A DNA stretch of 64,000 bases from Vibrio tetraodonis (GTDB lineage Bacteria > Pseudomonadota > Gammaproteobacteria > Enterobacterales > Vibrionaceae): the NCBI RefSeq assembly GCF_003350295.1, contig NZ_QLYY01000010.1, positions 1 to 64,000 on the forward strand. Reading direction: 5' to 3'. Positions 55,677-64,000 of this stretch are shown in pieces. The notes under the pieces are model-generated. The model was not told where the DNA came from and did no database searches. It was given only the letters and a program-made list of their open reading frames with translations. Every line of letters begins with the position of its first letter. The stretch's first letter is position 1. Both the position numbers and the translations under genes were made by a program.

Positions 55677-56407
55677 AGAAATATAAATGGCTCACTCTAA
55701 TGTTAGCGCTTTTATTGTCGGGCTGTAAGGTGGAACTTTACCAAAACCTCCCTCAATCAGAAGCTAACCAAATGGTAGCATTATTAATGCTTAATCACAT
55801 CGACGTGAACTCAGATATTGATACTAAAACCGGAAAAGTAACGTTAAAGATAGAAAAAGATCAGTTTATCAATGCAGTAGAACTACTAAGACAAAATGGC
55901 TACCCCAAAGCAAACTATGTTGATATTGAGCAACTTTTTCCATCAGGCCAACTGGTCTCTTCTCCTGCTCAAGAAGAAGCGAAAATGAGCTACCTAAAAG
56001 AACAGCAGCTAGAACGAACATTATCAAATATGGACGGTGTGATTAGTGCACGTGTTTCCATTGCTCAAAATGTTAAAAGTGCATCAAGTAGCCGTGCTAA
56101 CACAACAGATAAGTCTGCTGCTGTATATATAAAGTACTCACCAGAGGCAAACTTGAGCAGCTCTGAAACACAAATCCGTAATTTGATTAAAAATGCAGTT
56201 CCGGATCTCCAATATGAAAACATCAGTTTGTTTCTACAACCTGCTGATTTTCGTTATCAACCCGTAGTGCAACCGAGCTCTACTTCTGGCTGGGGGGACA
56301 TTCAAAATTGGATTACGGCCAATAAAACGCCTGTAACAGTCGGTTTGGGAAGTGTATTTATTGCTGGCGTTGCATGCTTGGCCATAAGACGTAAAAGGGA
56401 AGATTAA
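55673..56407 (+). CDS. sctJ: T3SS inner-membrane ring lipoprotein SctJ
   Basis: The 244-residue lipoprotein has lipobox LLLSGC (Cys18). Two ring-building domains follow, with the family signatures LYQNLPQSEANQMVALL, YPKANYVDIEQLFPSGQLVS with breaks, and RTLSNMDGVISARVSIA. A C-terminal membrane helix is PVTVGLGSVFIAGVACLAI. It makes the inner ring with SctD. Confidence 0.96.
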   Translation: MKKYKWLTLMLALLLSGCKVELYQNLPQSEANQMVALLMLNHIDVNSDIDTKTGKVTLKIEKDQFINAVELLRQNGYPKANYVDIEQLFPSGQLVSSPAQEEAKMSYLKEQQLERTLSNMDGVISARVSIAQNVKSASSSRANTTDKSAAVYIKYSPEANLSSSETQIRNLIKNAVPDLQYENISLFLQPADFRYQPVVQPSSTSGWGDIQNWITANKTPVTVGLGSVFIAGVACLAIRRKRED

Positions 56408-56409
56408 CT

Positions 56410-56988
56410 ATGGCAATAGACGTTATTCAATTAAACAAGACTGTACGTAACATAAGCCCCAGACTTCACTCTGAGTGGTGGAAGAAGTTAGATCTAGAGA
56501 ATTGGAAAGACCTAGCAACAACGAATGATTTAGTTGAACAACGACTTGATAACGCAATCCTAAGCCGCTTTGGACTTGAACATTTTTGGCTGACAGAAGA
56601 TCTAGAAATTATCCAAAGATGGCTATCAGTGATAAATAAACTTCCAGTTTTATTGGTAGCCACCGGATTAATCACTCAAAACTGCCCAGATTATATATGG
56701 GATAGCCAATATAGAGAAGTTATGCAGAAGAGGTTTAGCCAGACTCAGCTTGAACAGCTTATTGCATTGTGGCCACACGCAACGCATCCACCTCAATGGT
56801 TGCCAGATACCATGCTATTTAAAGCAGAGTCTTATTCGGCTAGTGCTTTGTTTGAGTATTGGAGTGGACACGCTTTTGGGAAGATTTTGTCACTGAGTTT
56901 ACCTGTAATGGAAATACCTAATAAAGTATCTCAGATTGAAGTAGAGAACGTTATTAATTGGATGTTCAGACTGGAGAAATTCTTATGA
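56410..56988 (+). CDS. sctK: SctK-like T3SS accessory protein
   Basis: The 192-residue protein (IDVIQLNKTVRNISPRLHSE...) lies between sctJ and sctL, the position of SctK proteins (STM1410 in SPI-2). It is Trp-rich and predicted soluble. SctK links the cytoplasmic sorting platform to the inner ring. The family is very variable, so the call is mostly positional. It overlaps sctL by 4 bp. Confidence 0.7.
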   Translation: MAIDVIQLNKTVRNISPRLHSEWWKKLDLENWKDLATTNDLVEQRLDNAILSRFGLEHFWLTEDLEIIQRWLSVINKLPVLLVATGLITQNCPDYIWDSQYREVMQKRFSQTQLEQLIALWPHATHPPQWLPDTMLFKAESYSASALFEYWSGHAFGKILSLSLPVMEIPNKVSQIEVENVINWMFRLEKFL

Positions 56989-57647
56989 GTCCATTCTTTA
57001 TTTCAGCTATATGTTGTGAGCTTAAAAAAGTGGGGGACACAGCCTCAAGACAAGCGATTGAGTCGGCTGTGCGTTCTTCGAATATTGAGTCTAAAGCTCG
57101 TACTCGAATCGCTACAATTTTACGCCGTGCACGGCTCAAACGAGACAACGCGCATAAACATGCGGAAAAAATAATACAGGAAGCGCATAACGAAGCTAGG
57201 CAGTTACAAGAAGAATGGAAAAAAGAAGCTCGACAACAGGCCGCTAGTGACGCTGTAACTTGGTTGTTAGACAAAGAAAATATCGAACGGAATTTGATTG
57301 ACAGCCTTAAAGAACGAATCCGACAGCAAATGCGAACAGTAATCGAAAAATGGTCAAGTAAGCAAGATATTAGTCAATTTATGATCAAAAGACTAACCGA
57401 CCAGGTTGCCCAACAGAGTAGCCAACATGACCTAACACTCTTTGTTCCACAAGAGCTCTATCCAGTAATGGAAGATGCATTTGGAGAGCGATTACAGGTT
57501 AAGATCAAGTCCGAACTGCATGATGCTCAAGCTGAGCTTTCGTCTGAATCTTTAGTAATTCGACTAGATTTAGATTTGCAATTACAGCTGTTGCTTGATT
57601 CTTTTTCAGAAAATAGAGCTTTGAAACAGATTGCCAGTGGAGATTAA
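56985..57647 (+). CDS. sctL: T3SS ATPase stator SctL
   Basis: The 220-residue protein has a long charged N-terminal helix (RARLKRDNAHKHAEKIIQEAHNEARQLQEEWKKEA with breaks) and a compact C-terminal domain, as in SctL/FliH. These regulate and hold the SctN ATPase, which lies outside the window. The frame starts at 56958, but ATG 56985 has GGAG at the right distance and overlaps the sctK stop as ATGA. Confidence 0.88.
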   Translation: MSPFFISAICCELKKVGDTASRQAIESAVRSSNIESKARTRIATILRRARLKRDNAHKHAEKIIQEAHNEARQLQEEWKKEARQQAASDAVTWLLDKENIERNLIDSLKERIRQQMRTVIEKWSSKQDISQFMIKRLTDQVAQQSSQHDLTLFVPQELYPVMEDAFGERLQVKIKSELHDAQAELSSESLVIRLDLDLQLQLLLDSFSENRALKQIASGD

Positions 57648-57649
57648 CA

Positions 57650-58663
57650 ATGAGAGTCGATGCAAACATGCATGCGGAACTTCATGCCTTTTCACAGACC
57701 CAAACGAACTCAGCAATTACGACTGAATCGACAGCATCTCTTGCTAGTGCTGCGCTTGCAGAAGTAAGGCAAGAAGCCCTAGAAGAAACAATGGAAGGTT
57801 TGAGCCTTGGCCTGAGCAGCGTGATGAAAAAACTCAGCTTGGAGGATAAGTCTAAAGATCTGAAGCTGAATAGTATGGAGCAGGTTCTCCAGCAAATGGA
57901 CAAGATGGCACTTGAATCAATAAACCGTATGACTGAACAATTGTCTCAGCTTAAAACAGCGAGCCAAATTCTTACAGCATTGGACCAGTCGGGCTTGGAT
58001 AGAGGAAAAATTGCATTGATTTTGACCTCTTTACTTAGCTTTAAAGGTCTATCCTCTGCAATGAAAAAAGAACTCAAAAAGCGTTTGAGCGAAATACTGG
58101 ATGAAGAAGGTATTGAGCTTGAAGTTATTGCGGCTTCTGAAGGTATGAATATTGACAAAGAAGGTCTTAGAGCGCTTCGGCTGCTGTATCAGAATGCAAA
58201 ACGAGGAGAGCAAGGCTTAGCCCATTGGTTTGACTTACTAAAAAAACACAAAGATAGGCGTCAATATATCCGTATTCTTATTCGTTCTATGTCTGAACCA
58301 CTTGATGAAGGTCAAAAGCGTGATGATATGGCGATGGTCGCTGCAGCAATAAAGGATCTGAAACGATTACTGCTTTTTTTGACTTTTGAAGATCATTGCG
58401 GCGCTTTAGCACGCGCTATGGAGTTAGAGCATTCATCTGTTATGTCCATCACAATTGAACTACTGGAACAATCGTGGGTTTATCCTGATGCGTTATCGCT
58501 CATCATAGAACGACTAGGGCTACTATATGAACGTAAAGTTGTTTTCTTGCGCCGATGGAAAGATCTGATGGCAGTGATGTCGCCAGCATGTTACCGCGAC
58601 CCGGAACAAAAAGAGCATATTCAGGAAGCGATGTTAGAACTTCTAGATCGTTGGAATGAATGA
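57650..58663 (+). CDS. sctW: T3SS gatekeeper SctW (SsaL/SepL type)
   Basis: The 337-residue protein (SsaL is 338) has an N-terminal helical region with EALEETMEGLSLGLSSVMKK, then helical bundles with GLSSAMKKELKKRLSEILDE, as in the YopN/TyeA-SepL group. With SsaM and SpiC it controls the order of translocator and effector export. It follows sctL by two bases. The next gene begins 24 bp later and is not ssaM, unlike in SPI-2. Confidence 0.85.
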   Translation: MRVDANMHAELHAFSQTQTNSAITTESTASLASAALAEVRQEALEETMEGLSLGLSSVMKKLSLEDKSKDLKLNSMEQVLQQMDKMALESINRMTEQLSQLKTASQILTALDQSGLDRGKIALILTSLLSFKGLSSAMKKELKKRLSEILDEEGIELEVIAASEGMNIDKEGLRALRLLYQNAKRGEQGLAHWFDLLKKHKDRRQYIRILIRSMSEPLDEGQKRDDMAMVAAAIKDLKRLLLFLTFEDHCGALARAMELEHSSVMSITIELLEQSWVYPDALSLIIERLGLLYERKVVFLRRWKDLMAVMSPACYRDPEQKEHIQEAMLELLDRWNE

Positions 58664-58687
58664 TCAGTAGGTTGGGAGAAAACGCAT

Positions 58688-61525
58688 ATGAATTCTAAAT
58701 TTGAACCAAGTCCACTCGTTGAACAACCAATCCTGTCACGTGAATTTGAACGATCTAATCAGTCCAAATTGTTTTGGAAGAGGGACTTTCCTTGTTCATC
58801 ATATTCATTGGTGTCACAGTCAAAAATGACAACTGATCTAAAACAGTTGTGTTTTGAGTTAATTGAAATGCAGCCTTTTCTAGATGAAAACGAACTAGTC
58901 GAATACCTATCAAGTAAACTTGCTCGTTATGCCTCAGATATGTCTGCAGTCAATTTGCGGATACTTTCTGAAATTGTTGCAGAGAAAATGCCTGCATTGG
59001 CTAGTGATGTTACTGTTCCGTTCCCAAAAGAGCATCAGAAATCGCTGCTTGGAGCGATTCAGCTCATAAAAAGAGCACTGCGTAAAAGCCAAAAACAGTT
59101 ACACGAAGAAAGGGATGGTATTGATGAACGTCTCAATCTATCGAATAGGATGGGTAGACTGCACCATAGTTTAGCTGTTTTTGAGAATTATTTTCAGCGT
59201 TCAATGGTATCGGGTACTAATCAAGAAGACCAACTTGTATCGACTTTATCAGCCATCAGCAAGGATGAAAGGTTATCTGAAAGCCGTGAAAATCTGCAGC
59301 TCAATGAGCTCACTGACAATGAAGATCCTAATCTAAAGTTCTCGTTGAAAAGACAGGAGCCCAATAATCACTTGAGTGCTGAGGTTCGTCGTCAAGTACA
59401 AGATGTTATTCGATCTAAACAGCGAGTGTCTTGGTTGGACCAAAGAAATCCTATTACATTAGAATTCAATAATCATAGTGGCGTTGACCTTTACACAGAT
59501 ATTGAATGTGGCCGACTAGTCGATAATCTAACCCAGAACTTGCCTCGTTATTCTGATTACATAGAAGAAAAATCATCGGCATTGGTCGACTATGTTGAAG
59601 CTTTGGAAGCGTTTCTACCGAACGCTAAATTATTCGGTATGAATATCATGCATCAAGTGGAATCGATAGTTAACGAATCAAAGAAACAACTAAATTATTT
59701 CAATGAGATCAAGGCGCATTGTCATTCAGTACAGAAAGTTTTTGATACCAAGGTACTACTAAGAAATAAATTAACTCGTATCGATACTATGTTGGATCAC
59801 TCGATAGTATCGATTAAGAAACGACTAAATTTGCATGGCTTTCTTGCGTTCTTACCTGAGTTGAGAACGAATAATGAAAAAGTTAGGAAGTTGGTGAATG
59901 AAAGAAATGAGCTGCAAAGCACTTATGATAAACAAGAAGTTGTTTTTTTAAAGTCGAAAATTGGATCGCTCAATGCTGATATCCAGCAATTGGATGATGA
60001 ATATGAGAAACGAGTGCTGGAGTTGAAACAATTTGACTATCAAGCAAAGAAAAGTCACGGCTATCCATGTAATAACGGTGATACCCTTGAAACATGGTCT
60101 ACTTGGGTTAAACAAAATGTTGCTGGAGAGTTATCAGGTGATTATCGACCGGACATTAATATGTTATTTCTCGAACGCCAGATGGCCCATGCTGGTATTA
60201 GAGATTATGCAATCTCATATCAGTCCCTTTTCGCGCCATTATCATCAGGTGAAGTAGTCGTCCGTCAGGAAGTTGTAAAAAATGCCTTGTTAAATTTGCA
60301 TCATTGGGCGCTTTATCATCCGATCGAGTCGCAAGCTTTTGCCGGTAATTTAAACAATATTTTTGAGATTATGAGCACTAATAGTGACATCTTTGGCCCG
60401 GATGTAACATCACTGGTCTCGACTATATGGTATTCAGGGGAAGTGCAAAGTCAGGTTAAAGATATTGTTCAAAATCGCCGAGTGGAAACACTTAAATTGG
60501 ATCACCAATCTTTATCACCTGAGATGATTGCGCTAATGCACCTTGCGTATGCTGCGCCTTTTATGGCTGCTGCAATGAGAGAACTTTGTGGTAGTAGCCG
60601 GACGATCAATGGTGCAGGATTGCTAGTATCTGCCTTAATACCAAACGCTTCTTTTGATAAATCAATGGCAAGTTTGCTCGAGGAGATAGTACAAGCATGG
60701 TGTGATGATACAGGAGAAAATATAGGTATGCAGTATCAAATGACCTCAGTTATGGTTGATGCTTTGATGAAAGCAATTGGCAACCAAGGGAGCTTTAAAG
60801 AGCGAGCTCAGACCATAGTAAGTTATGCTAATGAGCGTAAAGCGTTACAAGATGTAGAAGTACACATAGCAGATTGTTTCGAATCAAACCACACCAATAT
60901 GATAAGACTATCTTGGAGGGATTTGAAAAATACCTGGTGTGAAATGAATAACAAGCAAAGAGCCTTAATACTGGCCACTGTACCAACATTATCTATTACT
61001 ACTTCTGCCTTTGTTGCTTTTATTGTTACAACCATAATTGGTACAGAAAGCATTACTAGTGTAACCCTTGCTATTGCAGGGCTATGTGCAATGTTGATAG
61101 GCGGTTTTTTCGCTAAAACAACAGCGAACTTTATTGCAACTCGTAACTTTTGGTGTATGAATAATGTCTATTCAAGGGCTAGAATGAAGCTAACTCAAAA
61201 GCGAATTGATAACCTTCTTCATCGTTTGGGAGAGAAAACAAATAACAGTTGTTTAGTGCAATTGCTTGGAGACTCTATAAAAGACAAAGGAAAACTTCTT
61301 AATTTGGTCAATATGCCCATTGAGCAGCAATCGCAGGCATTGCAAGGAGAACTCGTTAGTGCAGCTAGGATTTTGTCTGAAAAGTTAGACAGCAGGTATA
61401 AGCAAATACAAGAAAAAGACATTACATTGGCCCAAAGTCTAACAGGTAACACCATCGAAAAAAGCCAATGGTATGAATGTTATGATGATGTTCAAAAGTT
61501 CATAGTAAAGTACGCAGCAAGTTAA
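58688..61525 (+). CDS. Large protein of unknown function inside the T3SS cluster (candidate secreted effector)
   Basis: The 945-residue product is not recognised. It has no signal peptide; the first 45 residues are polar and Ser-rich, as in T3SS substrates. The middle is helical with a coiled coil at about 395-465 (LVNERNELQSTYDKQEVVF). A helical region at about 600-700 follows, and two adjacent membrane helices lie at about 758-812 (ALILATVPTLSITTSAFVAF and VTLAIAGLCAMLIGGFF), then a charged helical tail. It sits between sctW and ssaM, where SPI-2 has nothing, and is the last gene of the operon. A membrane-inserting effector or extra translocon part is plausible. Confidence 0.7.
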   Translation: MNSKFEPSPLVEQPILSREFERSNQSKLFWKRDFPCSSYSLVSQSKMTTDLKQLCFELIEMQPFLDENELVEYLSSKLARYASDMSAVNLRILSEIVAEKMPALASDVTVPFPKEHQKSLLGAIQLIKRALRKSQKQLHEERDGIDERLNLSNRMGRLHHSLAVFENYFQRSMVSGTNQEDQLVSTLSAISKDERLSESRENLQLNELTDNEDPNLKFSLKRQEPNNHLSAEVRRQVQDVIRSKQRVSWLDQRNPITLEFNNHSGVDLYTDIECGRLVDNLTQNLPRYSDYIEEKSSALVDYVEALEAFLPNAKLFGMNIMHQVESIVNESKKQLNYFNEIKAHCHSVQKVFDTKVLLRNKLTRIDTMLDHSIVSIKKRLNLHGFLAFLPELRTNNEKVRKLVNERNELQSTYDKQEVVFLKSKIGSLNADIQQLDDEYEKRVLELKQFDYQAKKSHGYPCNNGDTLETWSTWVKQNVAGELSGDYRPDINMLFLERQMAHAGIRDYAISYQSLFAPLSSGEVVVRQEVVKNALLNLHHWALYHPIESQAFAGNLNNIFEIMSTNSDIFGPDVTSLVSTIWYSGEVQSQVKDIVQNRRVETLKLDHQSLSPEMIALMHLAYAAPFMAAAMRELCGSSRTINGAGLLVSALIPNASFDKSMASLLEEIVQAWCDDTGENIGMQYQMTSVMVDALMKAIGNQGSFKERAQTIVSYANERKALQDVEVHIADCFESNHTNMIRLSWRDLKNTWCEMNNKQRALILATVPTLSITTSAFVAFIVTTIIGTESITSVTLAIAGLCAMLIGGFFAKTTANFIATRNFWCMNNVYSRARMKLTQKRIDNLLHRLGEKTNNSCLVQLLGDSIKDKGKLLNLVNMPIEQQSQALQGELVSAARILSEKLDSRYKQIQEKDITLAQSLTGNTIEKSQWYECYDDVQKFIVKYAAS

Positions 61526-61555
61526 AGCCTCCCCCTAGTAGCGTCAGGAGGAAGT

Positions 61556-61573
61556 TTCAGGTGTAGACCTGAT
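61556..61573. promoter_or_regulatory. 7-4-7 inverted repeat upstream of ssaM-sctV (copy 4 of 4)
   Basis: TTCAGGT-GTAG-ACCTGAT lies 55 bp before the ssaM start codon. Downstream ATTAT is shared with copy 1. Its presence shows that ssaM-sctV has its own promoter although it follows the needle operon in the same direction. Confidence 0.75.
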
Positions 61574-61628
61574 ATTATTGGTACTCAAATCGCGCCATCA
61601 TGTCTGTATAGACTAGATAGGAGTGATT

Positions 61629-61991
61629 ATGGACCTGCAAGTGTTAAGAAACGTAGAGCAGTTGGTTTCTTTGCTTCGGCTTCCTCAAACAGGGGTAGCC
61701 GACATCCTCGAGATACATCAATCCCCTTATGGTCTTAGGCTGGAAGTCATTGATGATCGTTTAATGTTAACTTCATGGTTAATTGATATCGATAACCTTG
61801 ATTTGGAACGGGCCTTAAAGAGAAACCAACCTGAACGGTTCAAAGGTCTACCTCAACGCCTATTCACCATCAAACGTCAGCTTTATATAAGTACATTCTG
61901 CCCACATCAGTTTGATGCACGCCAATGGTTTGAGGTATGCAAAAAACAACGTGAGTTTCTCATGCAATTAGTAGGGGAGAATAAGTTATGA
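61629..61991 (+). CDS. SsaM-like gatekeeper partner
   Basis: The 120-residue protein (MDLQVLRNVEQLVSLLRLPQ...) has the length and place of SsaM, directly before sctV. It ends in WFEVCKKQREFLMQLVGENKL. SsaM/CesL-type proteins bind the gatekeeper SsaL/SepL. A GTG at 61623 is in frame, but AGGAG is five bases before ATG 61629. It overlaps sctV by 4 bp. Confidence 0.8.
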   Translation: MDLQVLRNVEQLVSLLRLPQTGVADILEIHQSPYGLRLEVIDDRLMLTSWLIDIDNLDLERALKRNQPERFKGLPQRLFTIKRQLYISTFCPHQFDARQWFEVCKKQREFLMQLVGENKL

Positions 61992-64000
61992 CAATCGCAA
62001 CTCGTTGGCTGGCTAAAGTCGCTGGCAGGCAAGATATTATTTTAAGTGCGATGTTGGTTATTGCCGTCTTTATGATGATTTTGCCATTGCCAACCACATT
62101 GGTCGATGTATTGATCGCTCTGAATCTTGGTATGTCTATCATCTTGCTGATGATTGCAATTTATATTCGAGACCCCCTCGAGTTTTCGGCATTTCCATCG
62201 ATGTTACTAATAACAACGCTATACCGATTAGCGTTAACTATTAGTACCAGTCGATTGATCTTACTTCAGCATGATGCTGGTGAGATAGTCTATACATTTG
62301 GCGATTTTGTTGTTGGAGGTAATCTTGCCGTAGGTATTATTATCTTTGCCATTATCACGATAGTTCAGTTTATCGTCATCACGAAAGGATCAGAGCGCGT
62401 AGCAGAAGTAAGCGCAAGATTTTCTCTCGATGGTATGCCTGGCAAGCAAATGAGTATTGATGGTGACATGCGTGCAGGCATCATTGATGCAAAAGAAGCC
62501 AAACGCCAACGTTCCATTGTTCAGAAAGAGAGTCAGCTTTATGGTGCAATGGATGGCGCAATGAAATTCGTTAAAGGCGATGCCATCGCGAGTGTTATTG
62601 TGATTCTAACTAACATTTTTGGTGGGATTGCCGTCGGTGTTTTGCAACATAACATGTCTGCATCAGAGGCAGTTAATACCTATGCAATATTATCGGTTGG
62701 TGATGGCTTGATTGCTCAGATCCCTTCGCTCCTTATTTCTATTACTGCAGGTTTGATAGTCACACGTGTCCCAGGGGAGACTAAAAGTAACTTAGCTAAC
62801 GAGCTGGTCGAACAGGTTTCACGTCAACCATCTTCTCTGCAAATGGCAGCCGCGGTGATGTTTGTATTTGCGATTATTCCGGGATTTCCATTGTTTGTCT
62901 TTGCACCGCTCGGGCTTGCGGTTTTGGGCGCGTCTTTTTGGATTACGAGAAAGAACTCTGTAAAAGAACAAAACCAAGGCTTCGTTTCCCAAACAGGACA
63001 AGAAGAATCCGGAGATCAAGAAATGACGCCGGGCGCTGTGCCGCTCATGTTAGCGGTGGGAAATGAAATTTCACAAGAAAACCTAGCTAAGTCGTTACAG
63101 AGCTTAAGGTGGAAGTTATTCGAAAAGCTTGGGTTGCCAATACCAGAAATTCAACTTCAGACACTAAGAAATGACAGAGGCGAAGAATTTGAACTTTTCC
63201 TTTATCAAGAACCAATTGTAAAGTTACATGTTCCTAAGCAGATGATTTTAGTATTAACCAAGATGGACGGAATAGAGGGAGAACAAAGCCAACTTGTGTT
63301 CAATCAGCAAAAGCTTTACTGGTATTCATCAGAACATGCCGATGAGATAGGTATCACTGGTGCAACCTATTATCAAGGTAACGAAATTATTAATTATCTT
63401 GTTGAAACTGCAGCATTACATTTCGCCAAGGAATTTCTTGGAGTACAGGAAACACGTTATCTAATGGACTCAATGGAAATGCGTTATGCAGAGCTAGTTA
63501 AAGAACTGCAGAGGCTTTTACCCGTAAGCAAAATCACTGAGATACTACAGCGCCTTGTGGAAGAAAATATTTCTATTCGGGATCTTCGAACAATATTTGA
63601 GACCTTGGTTGAGTGGGCATCAAAAGAGAAAGACACCATTATGCTCACAGAATATGTACGTGTTGCTTTGAGAAGGCATATAAGGCGCAAGTTCACAGTG
63701 GCTGAAGGCTGGATTCCTATGGTTTTAATTGGTGATGGAATAGAGAATCAGATTAGAGAGTCGATACGCCAGTCTGCGGTTGGCGCTTATAGTGCACTTG
63801 AGCCGGAAGATGAACAACACATAATCGCTTTGATTAAAGAAAAGGTACCTGAACATATTCCATGCGTGGTCTCTACATCCTTAGATGTAAGGCGCTATTT
63901 ACGTAAAATTATTGAATCAACAATGCCCATGACTCCGGTACTTTCATTCCAAGAAATTGGTGAAGATGCAAGTATCAAGGTTATAGCGAGGGTTGATACA
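61988..64000 (+). CDS. sctV: T3SS export gate protein SctV (cut by window end)
   Basis: The 671 visible codons contain no stop. Seven or eight membrane helices occupy about 1-320, with the FHIPEP signatures TLYRLALTISTSRLIL, RFSLDGMPGKQMSIDGDMRAG and VGDGLIAQIPSLLISITAGL (the second and third with small breaks). The large cytoplasmic domain follows, with IREIL-like EILQRLVEENISIRDLRTI and EYVRVALRRHI. SsaV is about 680 residues, so only a few residues are missing. It forms the nonameric ring that receives substrates. The ATG overlaps the ssaM stop as ATGA. Confidence 0.96.
   Translation, partial: MTIATRWLAKVAGRQDIILSAMLVIAVFMMILPLPTTLVDVLIALNLGMSIILLMIAIYIRDPLEFSAFPSMLLITTLYRLALTISTSRLILLQHDAGEIVYTFGDFVVGGNLAVGIIIFAIITIVQFIVITKGSERVAEVSARFSLDGMPGKQMSIDGDMRAGIIDAKEAKRQRSIVQKESQLYGAMDGAMKFVKGDAIASVIVILTNIFGGIAVGVLQHNMSASEAVNTYAILSVGDGLIAQIPSLLISITAGLIVTRVPGETKSNLANELVEQVSRQPSSLQMAAAVMFVFAIIPGFPLFVFAPLGLAVLGASFWITRKNSVKEQNQGFVSQTGQEESGDQEMTPGAVPLMLAVGNEISQENLAKSLQSLRWKLFEKLGLPIPEIQLQTLRNDRGEEFELFLYQEPIVKLHVPKQMILVLTKMDGIEGEQSQLVFNQQKLYWYSSEHADEIGITGATYYQGNEIINYLVETAALHFAKEFLGVQETRYLMDSMEMRYAELVKELQRLLPVSKITEILQRLVEENISIRDLRTIFETLVEWASKEKDTIMLTEYVRVALRRHIRRKFTVAEGWIPMVLIGDGIENQIRESIRQSAVGAYSALEPEDEQHIIALIKEKVPEHIPCVVSTSLDVRRYLRKIIESTMPMTPVLSFQEIGEDASIKVIARVDT

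Noticed and set aside
57682..58158. Two minus-strand frames opposite sctW
   Set aside because: They are antisense to a well-supported T3SS gene with correct operon spacing and length.
1..64000. Search by eye for tRNA, rRNA, CRISPR arrays, integrases and attachment sites that might explain acquisition of the T3SS cluster
   Set aside because: None was seen. Apart from the insertion-sequence end at the left edge no mobility gene is present, so a mechanism of transfer cannot be supported from this window.

Overview
The window looks like chromosomal DNA of a marine gammaproteobacterium, most likely Vibrionaceae. The evidence is the block bax - DUF2987 gene - ttcA - NlpC gene - uspE - fnr - cco operon with near-enterobacterial Fnr and UspE sequences, moderate AT content, and LasA-like and chemotaxis genes of marine type. 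I could not run a search, so the genus is an inference. No tRNA, rRNA or CRISPR array was seen.

Layout. (1) 1-295: the end of an IS3-family insertion sequence. (2) 1001-9061: accessory metabolism. This holds a class II aldolase, an enolase-superfamily dehydratase, a COG3618-type lactonase and an SDR dehydrogenase, which together resemble a sugar / sugar-acid catabolic set. An FMN-dependent glutamate-synthase-like protein, a VAO-type FAD oxidase and an unknown protein follow. (3) 9118-13278: a LasA-like M23 peptidase, a chemoreceptor and a sirtuin deacylase. (4) 13861-17465: a DctPQM TRAP transporter coupled to a VanX-type D,D-dipeptidase. (5) 17815-21866: the potABCD spermidine/putrescine ABC transporter. 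(6) 22247-28487: a conserved housekeeping block (membrane protein, Bax, DUF2987, TtcA, NlpC/P60, UspE, Fnr). (7) 28578-35600: the complete cbb3 oxidase set ccoNOQP-ccoHIS plus a SafE-like membrane protein. The short genes ccoQ and ccoS are included. A perfect FNR box lies just upstream of fnr.

(8) 36275-64000 (window end): a type III secretion system whose gene content and order match Salmonella SPI-2 and the Edwardsiella Esa/Esc/Ese system, not the Ysc-type T3SS1 usual in Vibrio. It runs: sctRSTU; an SsrB-like response regulator and SsrA-like hybrid kinase with a small secreted protein between them; ssaB(spiC)-sctC-sctD-ssaE-sseA; a translocon operon with two SseB/EspA-type genes, an SscA-type chaperone, SseC, SseD, an SscB-type chaperone and a large kinase-like putative effector; an EsrC-like AraC regulator with sctF-G-I-J-K-L-W and an unrecognised 945-residue protein; then ssaM-sctV, with sctV cut by the window end.

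Four of these operons carry the same 18-bp 7-4-7 inverted repeat, CTCAGGT-N4-ACCTGAT, 55-60 bp before the first start codon. This is the clearest unexplained regulatory signal in the window and probably marks the regulon of the SsrB-like or AraC-like protein. The most novel protein candidates are the kinase-like fusion (51981-53921), the 945-residue protein (58688-61525) and the second SseB paralogue, whose central insertion holds a second copy of a 22-residue motif.
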